64,000 nt of DNA from an uncultured Planctomycetota bacterium (GTDB taxonomy: Bacteria; Planctomycetota; Phycisphaerae; UBA1845; Fen-1342). The notes under the pieces are model-generated. The model ran no database searches, was not told where the DNA came from, and saw only the letters and a list, made by a program, of their open reading frames with translations. The stretch lies in NCBI GenBank assembly GCA_900696525.1, contig CAADGL010000015.1:62001-126000 (forward strand). The letters run 5' to 3'. Below are positions 41,841-52,047 of this stretch, piece by piece. The translations under genes were made by a program, and so were the position numbers. How positions within the stretch are numbered: position 1 is the stretch's first letter; every line of letters begins with the position of its first letter.

Positions 41841-42957
41841 CGAGCAGCTCCGAGATGCGAATGTCAATCATGCGCTCGATTTGCTCGGCGCAATGCCGAT
41901 ACTCATCCGGACCCCCGCCGATCGGGTCGGGCACCGGACCGTCCGGATCGAGAACCGTCGCCTTCGATGACGCGCTCGGCGCCAGGTCGAGTACGGCGGA
42001 CAAGTGCTCGTTCGTCATACAGTATATTCGCTCGGCGCGCTGGATGAGTTCGACCGTCAGCGGCTGCGAGTGGTGGCCGCTCGCGTCGATCCCGCGCCTG
42101 GCGAGCTCGTCGGCGGTCCCGCGCGATGCGCCGCCCCCCTCGCCGGCGGCCACCCCTGCCGAGCTCACCACGTAGCCGGCGGCCGCCAGCTCTGGAACCG
42201 ATAACCCCAGCGCCGCGGCCAGCTTATGACGGAAGAGATACTCCGCCAGCGGCGAGCGGCACGAGTTCCCGGTGCATACGAACAGCACCTCGGTCGTCGC
42301 CAAACGCCGAACCGTCCGTTCGCTGAGCACTCCCGCACGCCGAAGCGTCCACCGGCTCCCGTTCACGAAGACGATCGTCGAGCCTTCCTGGAAGCGCGTT
42401 CGCCCGCCGTCGATCGCGAACTCCACCTGCCCATCCAGCACGCGCAACGCGTCCTGCACATCGAGCGGAGGCGGATCAGCCGCGCCACCAGCCGCCGTCG
42501 CCACAACCGGCGTCTCGACTGCCCCCAGGAGCGCCGCCGCGGCGCTGTGATCCGGACAGCGGATGCTGACTTCGCCCGCTCCGAAGACGGCGGAACGGCC
42601 CTCGGGCGTGAGCAGCGCGCCTGCGGACGTCTGCTCGACCTGCTTCTCCGAACAGGCCAGCGTCAGCGGCCCGGGCCAGGCCTTGCGAACCAGCCGGCGC
42701 ATCAGAAGCGAGGGTTGGCTCAGGAAGCGCCGGGCGGCCCGGGGCGTCCCGACGTGCACCGTGAACGGCTCGTTCGGGCCGCGGTTCTTCAACGCCCGCA
42801 ACCGCGCTACCGCCGCCGGCTGCGTCGCCGCCGCCGCCACGCCGTAGACCGTCTCCGTGGGAAACACGACCAGCGCGCCGTCGCTCAGGGCACGCCCCAG
42901 CCGCGCCAGGGTCGCTTCGTGGTTCAGCTCGACGGCTCGGATCAGTTCGGTGCGCAT
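41821..42957 (-). CDS. Fusion of Sua5/YrdC/TsaC domain with a low-molecular-weight (arginine-type) phosphatase
   Basis: 378 residues. Residues 1-210 are a Sua5/YrdC (TsaC) domain that makes threonylcarbamoyl-AMP for tRNA t6A: ALVVFPTETVYGVAA, LKNRGPNEPFTVHV and KAWPGPLTL. The later SANxSG element is degenerate (ATAAGGAADPP). Residues 222-378 are a LMW phosphatase: nucleophile Cys228 and Arg234 in VCTGNSCRSPLAE and the general acid in DPIGGGPDEY. Ser232 sits where B. subtilis YwlE has the Thr that favours phospho-arginine; tyrosine phosphatases have a bulkier residue there. An arginine-phosphatase role is inferred. Confidence 0.82.
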   Translation of the reverse strand: MRTELIRAVELNHEATLARLGRALSDGALVVFPTETVYGVAAAATQPAAVARLRALKNRGPNEPFTVHVGTPRAARRFLSQPSLLMRRLVRKAWPGPLTLACSEKQVEQTSAGALLTPEGRSAVFGAGEVSIRCPDHSAAAALLGAVETPVVATAAGGAADPPPLDVQDALRVLDGQVEFAIDGGRTRFQEGSTIVFVNGSRWTLRRAGVLSERTVRRLATTEVLFVCTGNSCRSPLAEYLFRHKLAAALGLSVPELAAAGYVVSSAGVAAGEGGGASRGTADELARRGIDASGHHSQPLTVELIQRAERIYCMTNEHLSAVLDLAPSASSKATVLDPDGPVPDPIGGGPDEYRHCAEQIERMIDIRISELLDEDRNW

Positions 42958-43020
42958 CCGCTTACCGGCGGATTCTCGGAACGCCGCTCTGGGGTGTCAA
43001 GCGCGGGCAGCGAGCGGCAG

Positions 43021-43395
43021 GTTTCCGGGCGCCTCAGCCGCTGCTATCGCCAGGCGTTCGACTACTGGATGCGACTCGTCCCCGGCCGGCCGCGCTGCGT
43101 GATCCTGTGCAGCTTCGATGAACTCTGGGTCTACGACTTCGAGACCCAGAAAGAGACGCCGGTCGATCGGCTCCCGCTGGGCGAACGGCCGCAGCGCCAT
43201 GAATGCTTCAGCGCCAGCAAGGACCTGCTCCAACAGCTCCCGGACCTGAACCACGCCGTCGCCGAGCGTCTCGACCGCGAGCAGCCAGTCACGCCGCGGG
43301 GCTTCCCCCCGATCATCCCTCGCCGCAGGAACTGCTCACCGCCGGCTTCATCACCGCGTGCCCGGCCGCTTGACGCGATCTGTCCACGTCTCTAA
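43021..43395 (+). pseudogene. Remnant of a type IIL (MmeI-like) restriction-modification protein
   Basis: An open frame reads FDYWMRLVPGRPRCVILCS, FDELWVYDFETQKETPVDRL and PLGERPQ. This matches from memory the N-terminal region of MmeI-type class I DNA methyltransferase-endonucleases (PRYVVLCNFDEFWIYDF). Only about 60 residues are recognisable (43036-43215). No start or methylase motifs (GxGxF, NPPY) follow before the stop at 43395, so it is a decayed fragment between the Sua5 fusion and cstA. Confidence 0.55.
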
Positions 43396-43425
43396 CGTCC
43401 AGGGTGCAGCGCCCTGGCTCACGGT

Positions 43426-45306
43426 GTGCCCTTGAATTCACTCTGGCTGGTCCTCGCCTCGCTGGCGGCCTTCGCGATCGCCTACCGCCTGTACGGCGCC
43501 TTCCTCGCCGCGCGCGTCGCCGTGCTGAACGACGCGCGGCCGACGCCGGCGCATCGCCTTCGTGACGGAGTCGATTATCACCCGACGAACAAGTGGGTGC
43601 TGTTCGGGCATCACTTCGCGGCGATCGCCGGCCCGGGCCCGCTGATCGGGCCGGTGCTGGCGGCGCAATGGGGCTACCTGCCGGGGTTCCTGTGGATCGT
43701 GATCGGCGCGTGCCTGGCCGGCGCCGTGCACGACTTCATCATCCTCTGGGCGTCGGTGCGCGAAGACGGGCTGACGCTGCCGCGCCTGGCGCGGCGCGCC
43801 ATCGGCGACCTGTCGGGGGTGACGGCGTCGATCGCCACGCTCTTCATCGTGATCTGCACGCTGGCCAGCGTGGCGATCGTGGTGGTCAACGCGCTGGCCC
43901 ATTCCGCCTGGGGCATGTTCACGATCATCGTGACGATCCCGGCGGCGCTGCTCACCGGCCTGTGGATGTACAAGATCCGTCCGGGGCGCATCTTCGAGGC
44001 CTCGCTGATCGGCGTCGTGATCGTGATGCTGGGCGTGTTCTTCGGGCGGCCGTTCGCGGAGTCGGGCGTCGGGCACTGGCTGCTGTTCGACAAGTCCACG
44101 CTTTCGATCATGCTGCCGGTGTATGCGCTGATCGCGTCAATCCTGCCGGTGTGGGTGCTGATGTGCCCGCGCGACTACCTCAGCTCGTACATGAAGATCG
44201 GCGTGATGGTCGTGCTCGGCGCAGGAATCCTCTTCGCCGCGCCGGAGCTGAAGATGCCGGCGCTGTCGCCCTACGCCTCGGGCAGCGGCCCGATCATCCC
44301 GGGCACGCTCTGGCCGTTCATCTGCATCGTCATCATGTGCGGAGCGATCTCCGGCTTTCACGCCCTGATCGCCAGCGGCACAACGCCCAAGATGATCAGC
44401 AAGGAGTCGCACATCCGCCCGATCGGCTACGGCGCCATGGTCGTCGAGGGCTTCGTCGCCGTCACGGCCCTCGTCGCCGCCTGTGCGCTGGAGCCGGGCG
44501 ACTACTTCGCCATCAACTGCCCCCAGGACACCGCCGCCGAGCAGGCGCGCTACCAGCAGACCGTGGCCGAGGCCCAGGCGCGGCACGCGTGGGCGCTTCA
44601 GCCGGTCGAGCTGGCGGCGCTGGAGCACGGCGTCAACGAGCGCCTGGTCGGGCGGACGGGCGGCGCCGTGACGCTCGCCGTCGGCATGGCCAAGGTCTTC
44701 GCGGCGCTGCCCGGCATGCAGACGCTGATGTCGTACTGGTACCACTTCGTCATCATGTTCGAGGCGCTGTTCATCCTGACGCTGCTGGAGACCGGCACGC
44801 GCGTGGCGCGATTCGTCGTGCAGGAGGCGGTGGCGCAGTTCTCGCACCGGCCGGTCGCCACCGGCAAGCCGAACTGGACCATGAACGTCGTCATGAGCGT
44901 GATCGCCTGCGGCGCGTGGGGCTTCCTGCTGTTCATCGGCAACATCGAGACGCTCTGGCGCATCCTCGGCATCGCCAACCAGCTCCTGGCCACGATCGGT
45001 CTGGCCGTCGGCACCACCTACCTGCTGCTGCACGCGCCGCGACGCGCCTACGCCCTGTGCACCGGCGTCCCCTTCGTGTTCATCGTCATCACGGTCTTCA
45101 CCGCCGGCGTGCAGAGCGTGCGCGGCTGGTGGGCGCAGATTCCCAGCGCGCCGCCCGAGCGCGTCTTCCTGATCCAGCTCGCCTGCGTGCTCGCGGGCGT
45201 GATGCTGGCGCTGACGGGCGTGCTGGTCTTTGACTCCATGCGGCGCTGGACGCAGATTCTCCTGACGCGATCCGGCCTCGAACCGCGTCCAAGCCTGCAA
45301 GACTAG
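43426..45306 (+). CDS. cstA: Carbon starvation protein CstA (peptide/pyruvate transporter family)
   Basis: 626 residues from a GTG at 43426 (weak ribosome binding site; a TTG at 43432 is possible). About 14-16 hydrophobic segments. CstA hallmarks: DYHPTNKWVLFGHHFAAIAG, GPLIGPVLAAQWGYLPG, PRDYLSSYMKIG, SGFHALIASGTTPKMISKE. CstA proteins import peptides or pyruvate during carbon limitation. The stop codon TAG lies within the terminal repeat of the MITE at 45303, so the insertion set the 3' end. Confidence 0.9.
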   Translation: MPLNSLWLVLASLAAFAIAYRLYGAFLAARVAVLNDARPTPAHRLRDGVDYHPTNKWVLFGHHFAAIAGPGPLIGPVLAAQWGYLPGFLWIVIGACLAGAVHDFIILWASVREDGLTLPRLARRAIGDLSGVTASIATLFIVICTLASVAIVVVNALAHSAWGMFTIIVTIPAALLTGLWMYKIRPGRIFEASLIGVVIVMLGVFFGRPFAESGVGHWLLFDKSTLSIMLPVYALIASILPVWVLMCPRDYLSSYMKIGVMVVLGAGILFAAPELKMPALSPYASGSGPIIPGTLWPFICIVIMCGAISGFHALIASGTTPKMISKESHIRPIGYGAMVVEGFVAVTALVAACALEPGDYFAINCPQDTAAEQARYQQTVAEAQARHAWALQPVELAALEHGVNERLVGRTGGAVTLAVGMAKVFAALPGMQTLMSYWYHFVIMFEALFILTLLETGTRVARFVVQEAVAQFSHRPVATGKPNWTMNVVMSVIACGAWGFLLFIGNIETLWRILGIANQLLATIGLAVGTTYLLLHAPRRAYALCTGVPFVFIVITVFTAGVQSVRGWWAQIPSAPPERVFLIQLACVLAGVMLALTGVLVFDSMRRWTQILLTRSGLEPRPSLQD

Positions 45307-45434
45307 TGCAGCGCCTCGCAGAAATGTGACGGTATCACGGATGGGTGGAGCGGGCATCTTGCCCGCTCGGGCGGGCTGGAAGCCCGCCCCACCCTGCATA
45401 GGGACAGGCAGTTACTTGCGAGGCACTACACTAG
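45303..45434. mobile_element. 132-bp MITE-like element with 18-bp terminal inverted repeats
   Basis: The ends are CTAGTGCAGCGCCTCGCA (45303-45320) and TGCGAGGCACTACACTAG (45417-45434), which match in inverted orientation at 16 of 18 bases. The interior has two hairpins: GCGGGCATCTTGCCCGC and GGGCGGGCTGGAAGCCCGCCC. No coding sequence is present. It overlaps the cstA stop codon. Similar hairpin-bearing units are common as dispersed repeats, but the mobilising transposase is not in the window. Confidence 0.7.
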
Positions 45435-45523
45435 CGACGGCGACGACTGTCGCCGCGCTGACGCCGTATCACCAAGCCGGGGCGCCGGAACGCCGTCCCG
45501 CGAACCGCCCCGCATCTCTCGAT

Positions 45524-46909
45524 TCAGCGGTTCGCCCGCCACCACTCGCGAAACGTCCGCGGCGGAAGCGGCGGCAGGTCGCGCTGGCTCAGCCACGCCG
45601 CCAGCGGGCCCGCCCCGCCGGTGATCCAGCCGTCCGGGCCGCGGCGAACAAGAAGCGGCAGCCGGCGCTGAGCCCACGAATACCGCCGCGGACTGAGCAT
45701 CAGCCAGCGCCACACGCGCATGGCGACGCGCTTGCCCAGCGGCGCGGCGGCGAGCGTGTCGCGCCGCAGCTTCACGAGCAGCTCGGGGATGTCGATCTTC
45801 ACCGGGCAGGCCACCGCGCACGCCCCGCACAGGCTCGAGGCGCGCGGCAGCTCGGCGTGCCGTTCCGGCGTCGAGAGCAGCGGCGTGACGAGGGCGCCGA
45901 TCGGCCCCGGGTAGACGCCGCCGTAGGCGTGTCCGCCGATGTTGCGATAGACGGGGCAGGCGTTGAGGCAAGCGCCGCAGCGGATGCAGCGCAGGACGGA
46001 CTCGAACTCGCCGCCGAGCAGCGGGCTGCGGCCGTTGTCGAGGATGACGACGTGCAGATGCTCGGGGCCGTCGGCCTCGCCCGGGCGGCGCGGGCCGGTG
46101 ATGAGCGTCGTGTAGGTGGTGAGCGGCTGGCCGGTGCTGCTGCGGGCCAGCAGCTTGAGGAACACGGCCAGATCGGTCAGCCGCGGCACGAGCTTCTCGA
46201 TGCCCATGAGCGCGACATGCACGCGCGGCCGCGTCATCGTCATGCGCCCGTTGCCCTCGTTCGTGCATACGCACAGCGAGCCCGTCTCGGCCACCCCGAA
46301 GTTCACGCCGGTGATGCCCAGGTCGCAGCGGCGGAAGATGTCGCGCAGGTGGACGCGGGCCACTTCGCTCAGCTCACGCGGGTCTTCGGTGTACGCGCAG
46401 CCGGTCTCGCGCTGCATGGCGACAGCGACGCGCTTGCGGTCCTTGTGGATGATCGGCGTGACGATGTGGCTCGGACGATCGTTGTCGATCTGCACGATGA
46501 ACTCGCCCAGGTCGGTCTCGACCACGCGCACGCCGGCGGCCTGGAGCGCCGCGTTCAGGTGGATCTCCTCGCTCACCATGCTCTTGGCCTTCACGGCCAG
46601 CCGGGCCCCGCTCTCGCGCGCGATGCCGCAGACGATCCGGCAGGCGTCGGCGGCGCCCGCCGCGAAGTGCACGCGCCCGCCGCTGCCCTCCACCCGCGCA
46701 GCGAAGAGCTCCAGGTAGTCGGGAAGACGCCGCAGCGTGTGCTGCTTGATGCGCGCCGCCAGGTCGCGCAGCTCCTCCGGATTCCGCAGCCGCGACATGC
46801 CCGCACCGCGCGCGGCCACCTTGTGCAGCGTCGCCAGCTTCACGGCCCGGCGGACGCGCTCGTCCGCGAGCCCGGCGGCCACGCGCTGCTTGAACGGCGG
46901 CTGGCTCAT
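45524..46909 (-). CDS. lutB: Iron-sulfur protein LutB (lactate utilisation, LUD domain)
   Basis: 461 residues. The N-terminal LUD domain (60-300) has VKAKSMVSEEIHLN and GVNFGVAETGSLC. The C-terminal ferredoxin-like part has CIRCGACLNACPVY (about 308-321) and CGACAVACPVKID, binding two [4Fe-4S] clusters. It works with LutA and LutC in oxidising L-lactate to pyruvate. Its ATG overlaps the lutA stop by four bases (ATGA). lutC is not visible nearby. Confidence 0.87.
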   Translation of the reverse strand: MSQPPFKQRVAAGLADERVRRAVKLATLHKVAARGAGMSRLRNPEELRDLAARIKQHTLRRLPDYLELFAARVEGSGGRVHFAAGAADACRIVCGIARESGARLAVKAKSMVSEEIHLNAALQAAGVRVVETDLGEFIVQIDNDRPSHIVTPIIHKDRKRVAVAMQRETGCAYTEDPRELSEVARVHLRDIFRRCDLGITGVNFGVAETGSLCVCTNEGNGRMTMTRPRVHVALMGIEKLVPRLTDLAVFLKLLARSSTGQPLTTYTTLITGPRRPGEADGPEHLHVVILDNGRSPLLGGEFESVLRCIRCGACLNACPVYRNIGGHAYGGVYPGPIGALVTPLLSTPERHAELPRASSLCGACAVACPVKIDIPELLVKLRRDTLAAAPLGKRVAMRVWRWLMLSPRRYSWAQRRLPLLVRRGPDGWITGGAGPLAAWLSQRDLPPLPPRTFREWWRANR

Positions 46910-47649
46910 GGCGCCGCGTCCATCAGCCCCAGCGACTCAGCCAGGTGCTCCGCGACGTGCTTGCAGCGCAGCGGCACGCCCCGACGGTGCGCCCCGCCGG
47001 CGATCTGGAGCGCGCAGCCGCCCTCGTTGCAGACGACGGTCGCGGCGCCCGTCGCCGATAGCTGCGCAAGCTTGTCCTCCAGCAGGCCGCCGCTGACGCC
47101 CGGGTAATCCACCGCGAACATCCCGCCGAAGCCGCAGCAGAGATCGCCCTGCTCAGGCGAACGGAGCTGTGGACCGGCGGCGGCGAGCATGAGCGCGGCC
47201 AGGTCGGCGGGGGAGTAGATGTCGCGGGCGTGGCACGGGTAGTGAAAGGTGACGGGCTGGTCGAAGCGCAGGTGATCCTCGATGCGCACGTTGAGGCGCG
47301 TGCGCAGGAACTCGCAAAACTCGAAGGTGCGCGACGCCAGCTCGCGCGCGGCGTCTCGCGATTGCGGCTCGTGCTCGAACAGCTCGGGAAAATGCCGGCG
47401 GACCATCGTGGCGCACGACGCGGAAGGCGTGACGACCGCCTGGCAGGGCTCGAAGACGCGGATCATGTGACGGGCGACGGCGCGGGCGTCGTCGTGAGCG
47501 CCGCTGTTGAACGCTGGCTGCCCGCAGCAGGTTTGCCCTTCGGGAAACTCGACGTCGCAGCCGAAATGCCGCAGGACGCGCACGCACGCCTCGCCGACGC
47601 GCGGCAGAAAGGTGTCGACGAGGCAGGTCACCAGGAGCGCGACGCGCAC
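46906..47649 (-). CDS. lutA: LutA/YkgE-type cysteine-rich CCG-domain protein
   Basis: 247 residues with two CCG (DUF3483-like) domains: VTCLVDTF and EGQTCCGQPAFNSG in the first, HYPCHARD and LCCGFGGMFAV with VCNEGGCALQI in the second. These cysteines hold an iron-sulfur cluster as in heterodisulfide reductase subunits. First gene of the lutAB unit, with 205 bases before the next gene. Lactate oxidation is the expected role; glycolate oxidase subunit GlcF is a related alternative. Confidence 0.86.
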   Translation of the reverse strand: MRVALLVTCLVDTFLPRVGEACVRVLRHFGCDVEFPEGQTCCGQPAFNSGAHDDARAVARHMIRVFEPCQAVVTPSASCATMVRRHFPELFEHEPQSRDAARELASRTFEFCEFLRTRLNVRIEDHLRFDQPVTFHYPCHARDIYSPADLAALMLAAAGPQLRSPEQGDLCCGFGGMFAVDYPGVSGGLLEDKLAQLSATGAATVVCNEGGCALQIAGGAHRRGVPLRCKHVAEHLAESLGLMDAAP

Positions 47650-47743
47650 GTGCCGTTCCTTCGAGGACCGCAGCCCTCGGAGACTGCCGAATCAGGGTCC
47701 AAGGCGCTGAAGACTGCACTTTTCGCCGCAGGGCAGCTCGCTT

Positions 47744-47780
47744 GACGCAACCGCTCCCTTGCGGTCGCGGCTCGGATCGG
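47744..47780 (-). repeat. Dispersed GCCGCG-CCG repeat, copy 3
   Basis: On the minus strand it contains GATCCGAGCCGCGACCGCAA followed by GGGAGCGGTTGCG. Same core as the copies at 33848 and 40326, in reverse orientation. It lies between lutA and icd. Confidence 0.5.
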
Positions 47781-47854
47781 GTTGTGGGACAAGCCTCATG
47801 TGTCCGTCCTGGGGCCGGGCTGGGGACAGCCTCGGCCCTGACGTGGCGCGTCCG

Positions 47855-49339
<1,485 letters not shown>

Positions 49340-49565
49340 GGGTGCTGTTCTCCGTGCTGTCGGGCCGGGGCGCGCGGCGTCCGGCCGGGGTCATCAGGAT
49401 CGGGCAGTCTACTCGAAAACGCGGTCGGCATGCGAGGGCGGCCCCCAGGATGGCGACCGGCCTCCGTCCGGTGCACTGGCCGTGCGCCGTTGTTCGCGCG
49501 GCGCGTTGCGGCCATAATCTCGCGCCCGTTTCGCCCACTGCGTGGAAGACCGCCGCGAGGATTTC

Positions 49566-51059
49566 ATGAGCATTCCGGCAAGGAGACCAGGCCAGGCCGG
49601 CGGCGAGGCGCGTCCGGCTGGCCCGTCCGGGCAGATCACCGCGTTCTTCCGCTCCTTCACAGACCTGCTGAAGCTGCCGCGGGCGTTCTGGATCGTGATC
49701 TTCGTCTTCGTCTTCGAGACGATGGCGTACTTCGGCGTGCTGACGCTGATGAACAGCTACCTGCTGCGCGACCTGGGCTGGAACGCCACCTACGCCAGCC
49801 TGACCGTCTCGATCTTCACCGGCCTGGTCACGCTCTTCATGCTCGGCGCCGGCAGCTACGCCGAGTCGTTCGGCCTGCGGCGGGCGCTGCTGGCCGCGCT
49901 GCTGTTGTGCCTGGTGGGCCGGGCGGTTTACGCCGTCGTGCCCGGCCTGCCAGGGGCGTCGGTCGTGACGCTGATGCTGGTCGCGCTGCTGATCATCGCG
50001 CTGGGCGAGGCGATCCTCCAGCCGGTGTGCTACTCGGGCGTCAAGCAGTACACCGACGAGCGCACCAGCTCGATGGGCTACGGCCTGATCTACGCGTTCA
50101 TGAACGCCGGCATCGTCGTCGTTGGTGAGCTATCCGCCCGCATCCGCCCGGCGGTGCAGAACGTCATCGAGGGCCGCGATTCGGGCCAGCCGGGGTTTCT
50201 TGACGGGATCATGCGCTGGCTCGCCGGCGTCACCGGCAGCGGCATCCAGGCCGTGAACTGGGTCTGCTGGGGCATCACCGGCGGCACGCTGGTGTTCCTG
50301 CTGGCGCTGTTCACGCGCCGGGCCGAGGCGGCGAAGCTGCGCCCGGATCGCTCGGAGGAGCTGCGCAAGGCCGACACGCGGCCCATCCGGCAGCGGCTGT
50401 GGTCGTACTTCAGCGACGGACCGTTCAGCAACGCGCGCTTCGTGTTCTTCATCTTCATGCTGCTGCCGGTCCGCACGCTCTTCGCCCACCAGTGGCTGAC
50501 CATGCCCGAGTACATCCTGCGCGCCTACGACTCCACCGTCGCCGACAACATGGAGCGGCTGGTCAACTGGATCAACCCGGCGATCATCTTCTTCGGCGTG
50601 CCGATCGCCACCGCCCTGACGCGCAAGGTGAACGTGTACACGATGATGATCATCGGCTCGCTGGTCTCGGCGGCGCCGACGTTCCTGCTCTGTGCCGGGC
50701 CGCACCTGCACCTGCTGATCGCGTACTTCGTGATCTTCTCGATCGGCGAGGCGCTCTGGTCGGCGCGCTTCCTCGAATACGCGTCCGAGCTCGCCCCGGA
50801 AGGCCGCATCGCCCAGTACATGGGCCTGGCCAACGTGCCCTGGCTGCTGGCCAAGACGACCACGGGCATCTATTCCGGATTCCTGCTGGCCTGGTTTGTC
50901 CCCGCGGCCGAGCCCGGCCAGTCGCCGGCGCAGAACAGCGAGACGTTGTGGCTCATCTACGGCTGCATCGCCATGCTCAGTCCGATCGGGCTCCTGCTGG
51001 CCCGGCGCTGGGTCATGGCGGGCTTGCAGACGGGACGCAAGGTATCCGGGCGCGCCTGA
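49566..51059 (+). CDS. Major facilitator superfamily transporter (POT/PTR-like)
   Basis: 497 residues from the ATG at 49566 with GAGGAT upstream. Eleven or twelve hydrophobic segments start at AFWIVIFVFVFETMAYFGV, whose FE..AYFG pattern resembles the first helix of proton-dependent oligopeptide transporters (ExxER variant FETMAYFG). Later motifs such as GEAILQPVCYSGVKQY and a central loop rich in charges fit. The substrate (peptide, nitrate or other) is undetermined. Divergent from icd. Confidence 0.75.
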   Translation: MSIPARRPGQAGGEARPAGPSGQITAFFRSFTDLLKLPRAFWIVIFVFVFETMAYFGVLTLMNSYLLRDLGWNATYASLTVSIFTGLVTLFMLGAGSYAESFGLRRALLAALLLCLVGRAVYAVVPGLPGASVVTLMLVALLIIALGEAILQPVCYSGVKQYTDERTSSMGYGLIYAFMNAGIVVVGELSARIRPAVQNVIEGRDSGQPGFLDGIMRWLAGVTGSGIQAVNWVCWGITGGTLVFLLALFTRRAEAAKLRPDRSEELRKADTRPIRQRLWSYFSDGPFSNARFVFFIFMLLPVRTLFAHQWLTMPEYILRAYDSTVADNMERLVNWINPAIIFFGVPIATALTRKVNVYTMMIIGSLVSAAPTFLLCAGPHLHLLIAYFVIFSIGEALWSARFLEYASELAPEGRIAQYMGLANVPWLLAKTTTGIYSGFLLAWFVPAAEPGQSPAQNSETLWLIYGCIAMLSPIGLLLARRWVMAGLQTGRKVSGRA

Positions 51060-51207
51060 GCCGCGCACCGCCGGCGATAACGGCTTCCTTGAAAACGTCG
51101 AAGCGAGCTGCCGCTGCCCTGCCGCGCGCCCCGCCCGCGCCCGCGCCGGAGACCGCGCCCCGCCGAAGCACGCCGCCCCAAGCACGCCGCGCCGACCGAC
51201 CTGCCTG

Positions 51208-51837
51208 CTATTTCAGCTCGACATTCCAGTACGCGAAGTCCACAAACTGCTTCCAGCTCGCGTACTTCTCGTCCGACAGCTTGATCGTCAGGATCGGCGA
51301 CCGCCGCGGCCGCCGCGGGACCGCAACGAGTTTCATGTGCGCCTCGGAGGGCGTGCGCCCCCCCTTGCGCACGTTGCACCGCACGCACGCGCACACGACG
51401 TTCTCCCACGTCGTCCGGCCGCCCTGGGACCGCGGCAGCACGTGGTCCACGCTCAGCTCGCCCGTCGGATACCTTCGCCCGCAATACTGGCAGCGGTTCT
51501 GATCCCGCGCGAACAGGTTCCGCCGGTTCAGCTTCACGTCCGTCCGCGGCAGCTTGTCGTAGCCCAGCAGCCGGATGATTCGCGGCACGGCAATCTGGAA
51601 ACGCACGGTCCGCACCCAGTCATGCCGCTCGGGCTCGAAGCGCGCCTTCAACGCGCTCACCTCGACCCAGTTGTCGAAGTCGTACGAAAGAAACTGCCCG
51701 TTCTCGCAGCTGACGACCTCCGCCAGGTCGCGGTACATCAGCGTCAGGGCGCGCCGCGCGTTCACCACCCGGACCGCCATGTAAAGCCGGTTCAGCAGCA
51801 GCACGCTCGACGACAGTACGGCGACGTCCGCGGTCAA
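51208..51837 (-). CDS. HNH endonuclease-domain protein
   Basis: 209 residues from a TTG at 51837 preceded by GGTGGAG; a GTG at 51864 is the longer alternative. The HNH core is CQYCGRRYPTGELSVDHVLP followed by NVVCACVRCNVRKG, with zinc-binding CxxC pairs and the catalytic His of DHVLPRSQGG. The N-terminal LLNRLYMAVRVVNARRALTL segment is found in a widespread family of bacterial HNH proteins of unsettled function. A housekeeping nuclease rather than a restriction enzyme is likely. Lone gene. Confidence 0.85.
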   Translation of the reverse strand: MTADVAVLSSSVLLLNRLYMAVRVVNARRALTLMYRDLAEVVSCENGQFLSYDFDNWVEVSALKARFEPERHDWVRTVRFQIAVPRIIRLLGYDKLPRTDVKLNRRNLFARDQNRCQYCGRRYPTGELSVDHVLPRSQGGRTTWENVVCACVRCNVRKGGRTPSEAHMKLVAVPRRPRRSPILTIKLSDEKYASWKQFVDFAYWNVELK

Positions 51838-52047
51838 GGCATCTCCACCGGCGCCGGTATGCACCCCAACCAGCGGCGAGGAGCCCTCGCCTTCGCGGGC
51901 GCACCAACACGTGTCAGCATCTTAGCCGCAAGGCACCCGGCGGGCAACGCCATCTTGTGCGTTGAGCGAACGTTAGCGCCAAACAAGCGCTCCGATTGCC
52001 GCCTGCGCCGCCTTGCGATGCGCCCCGCCTCGTGCGATAAAGACCGC

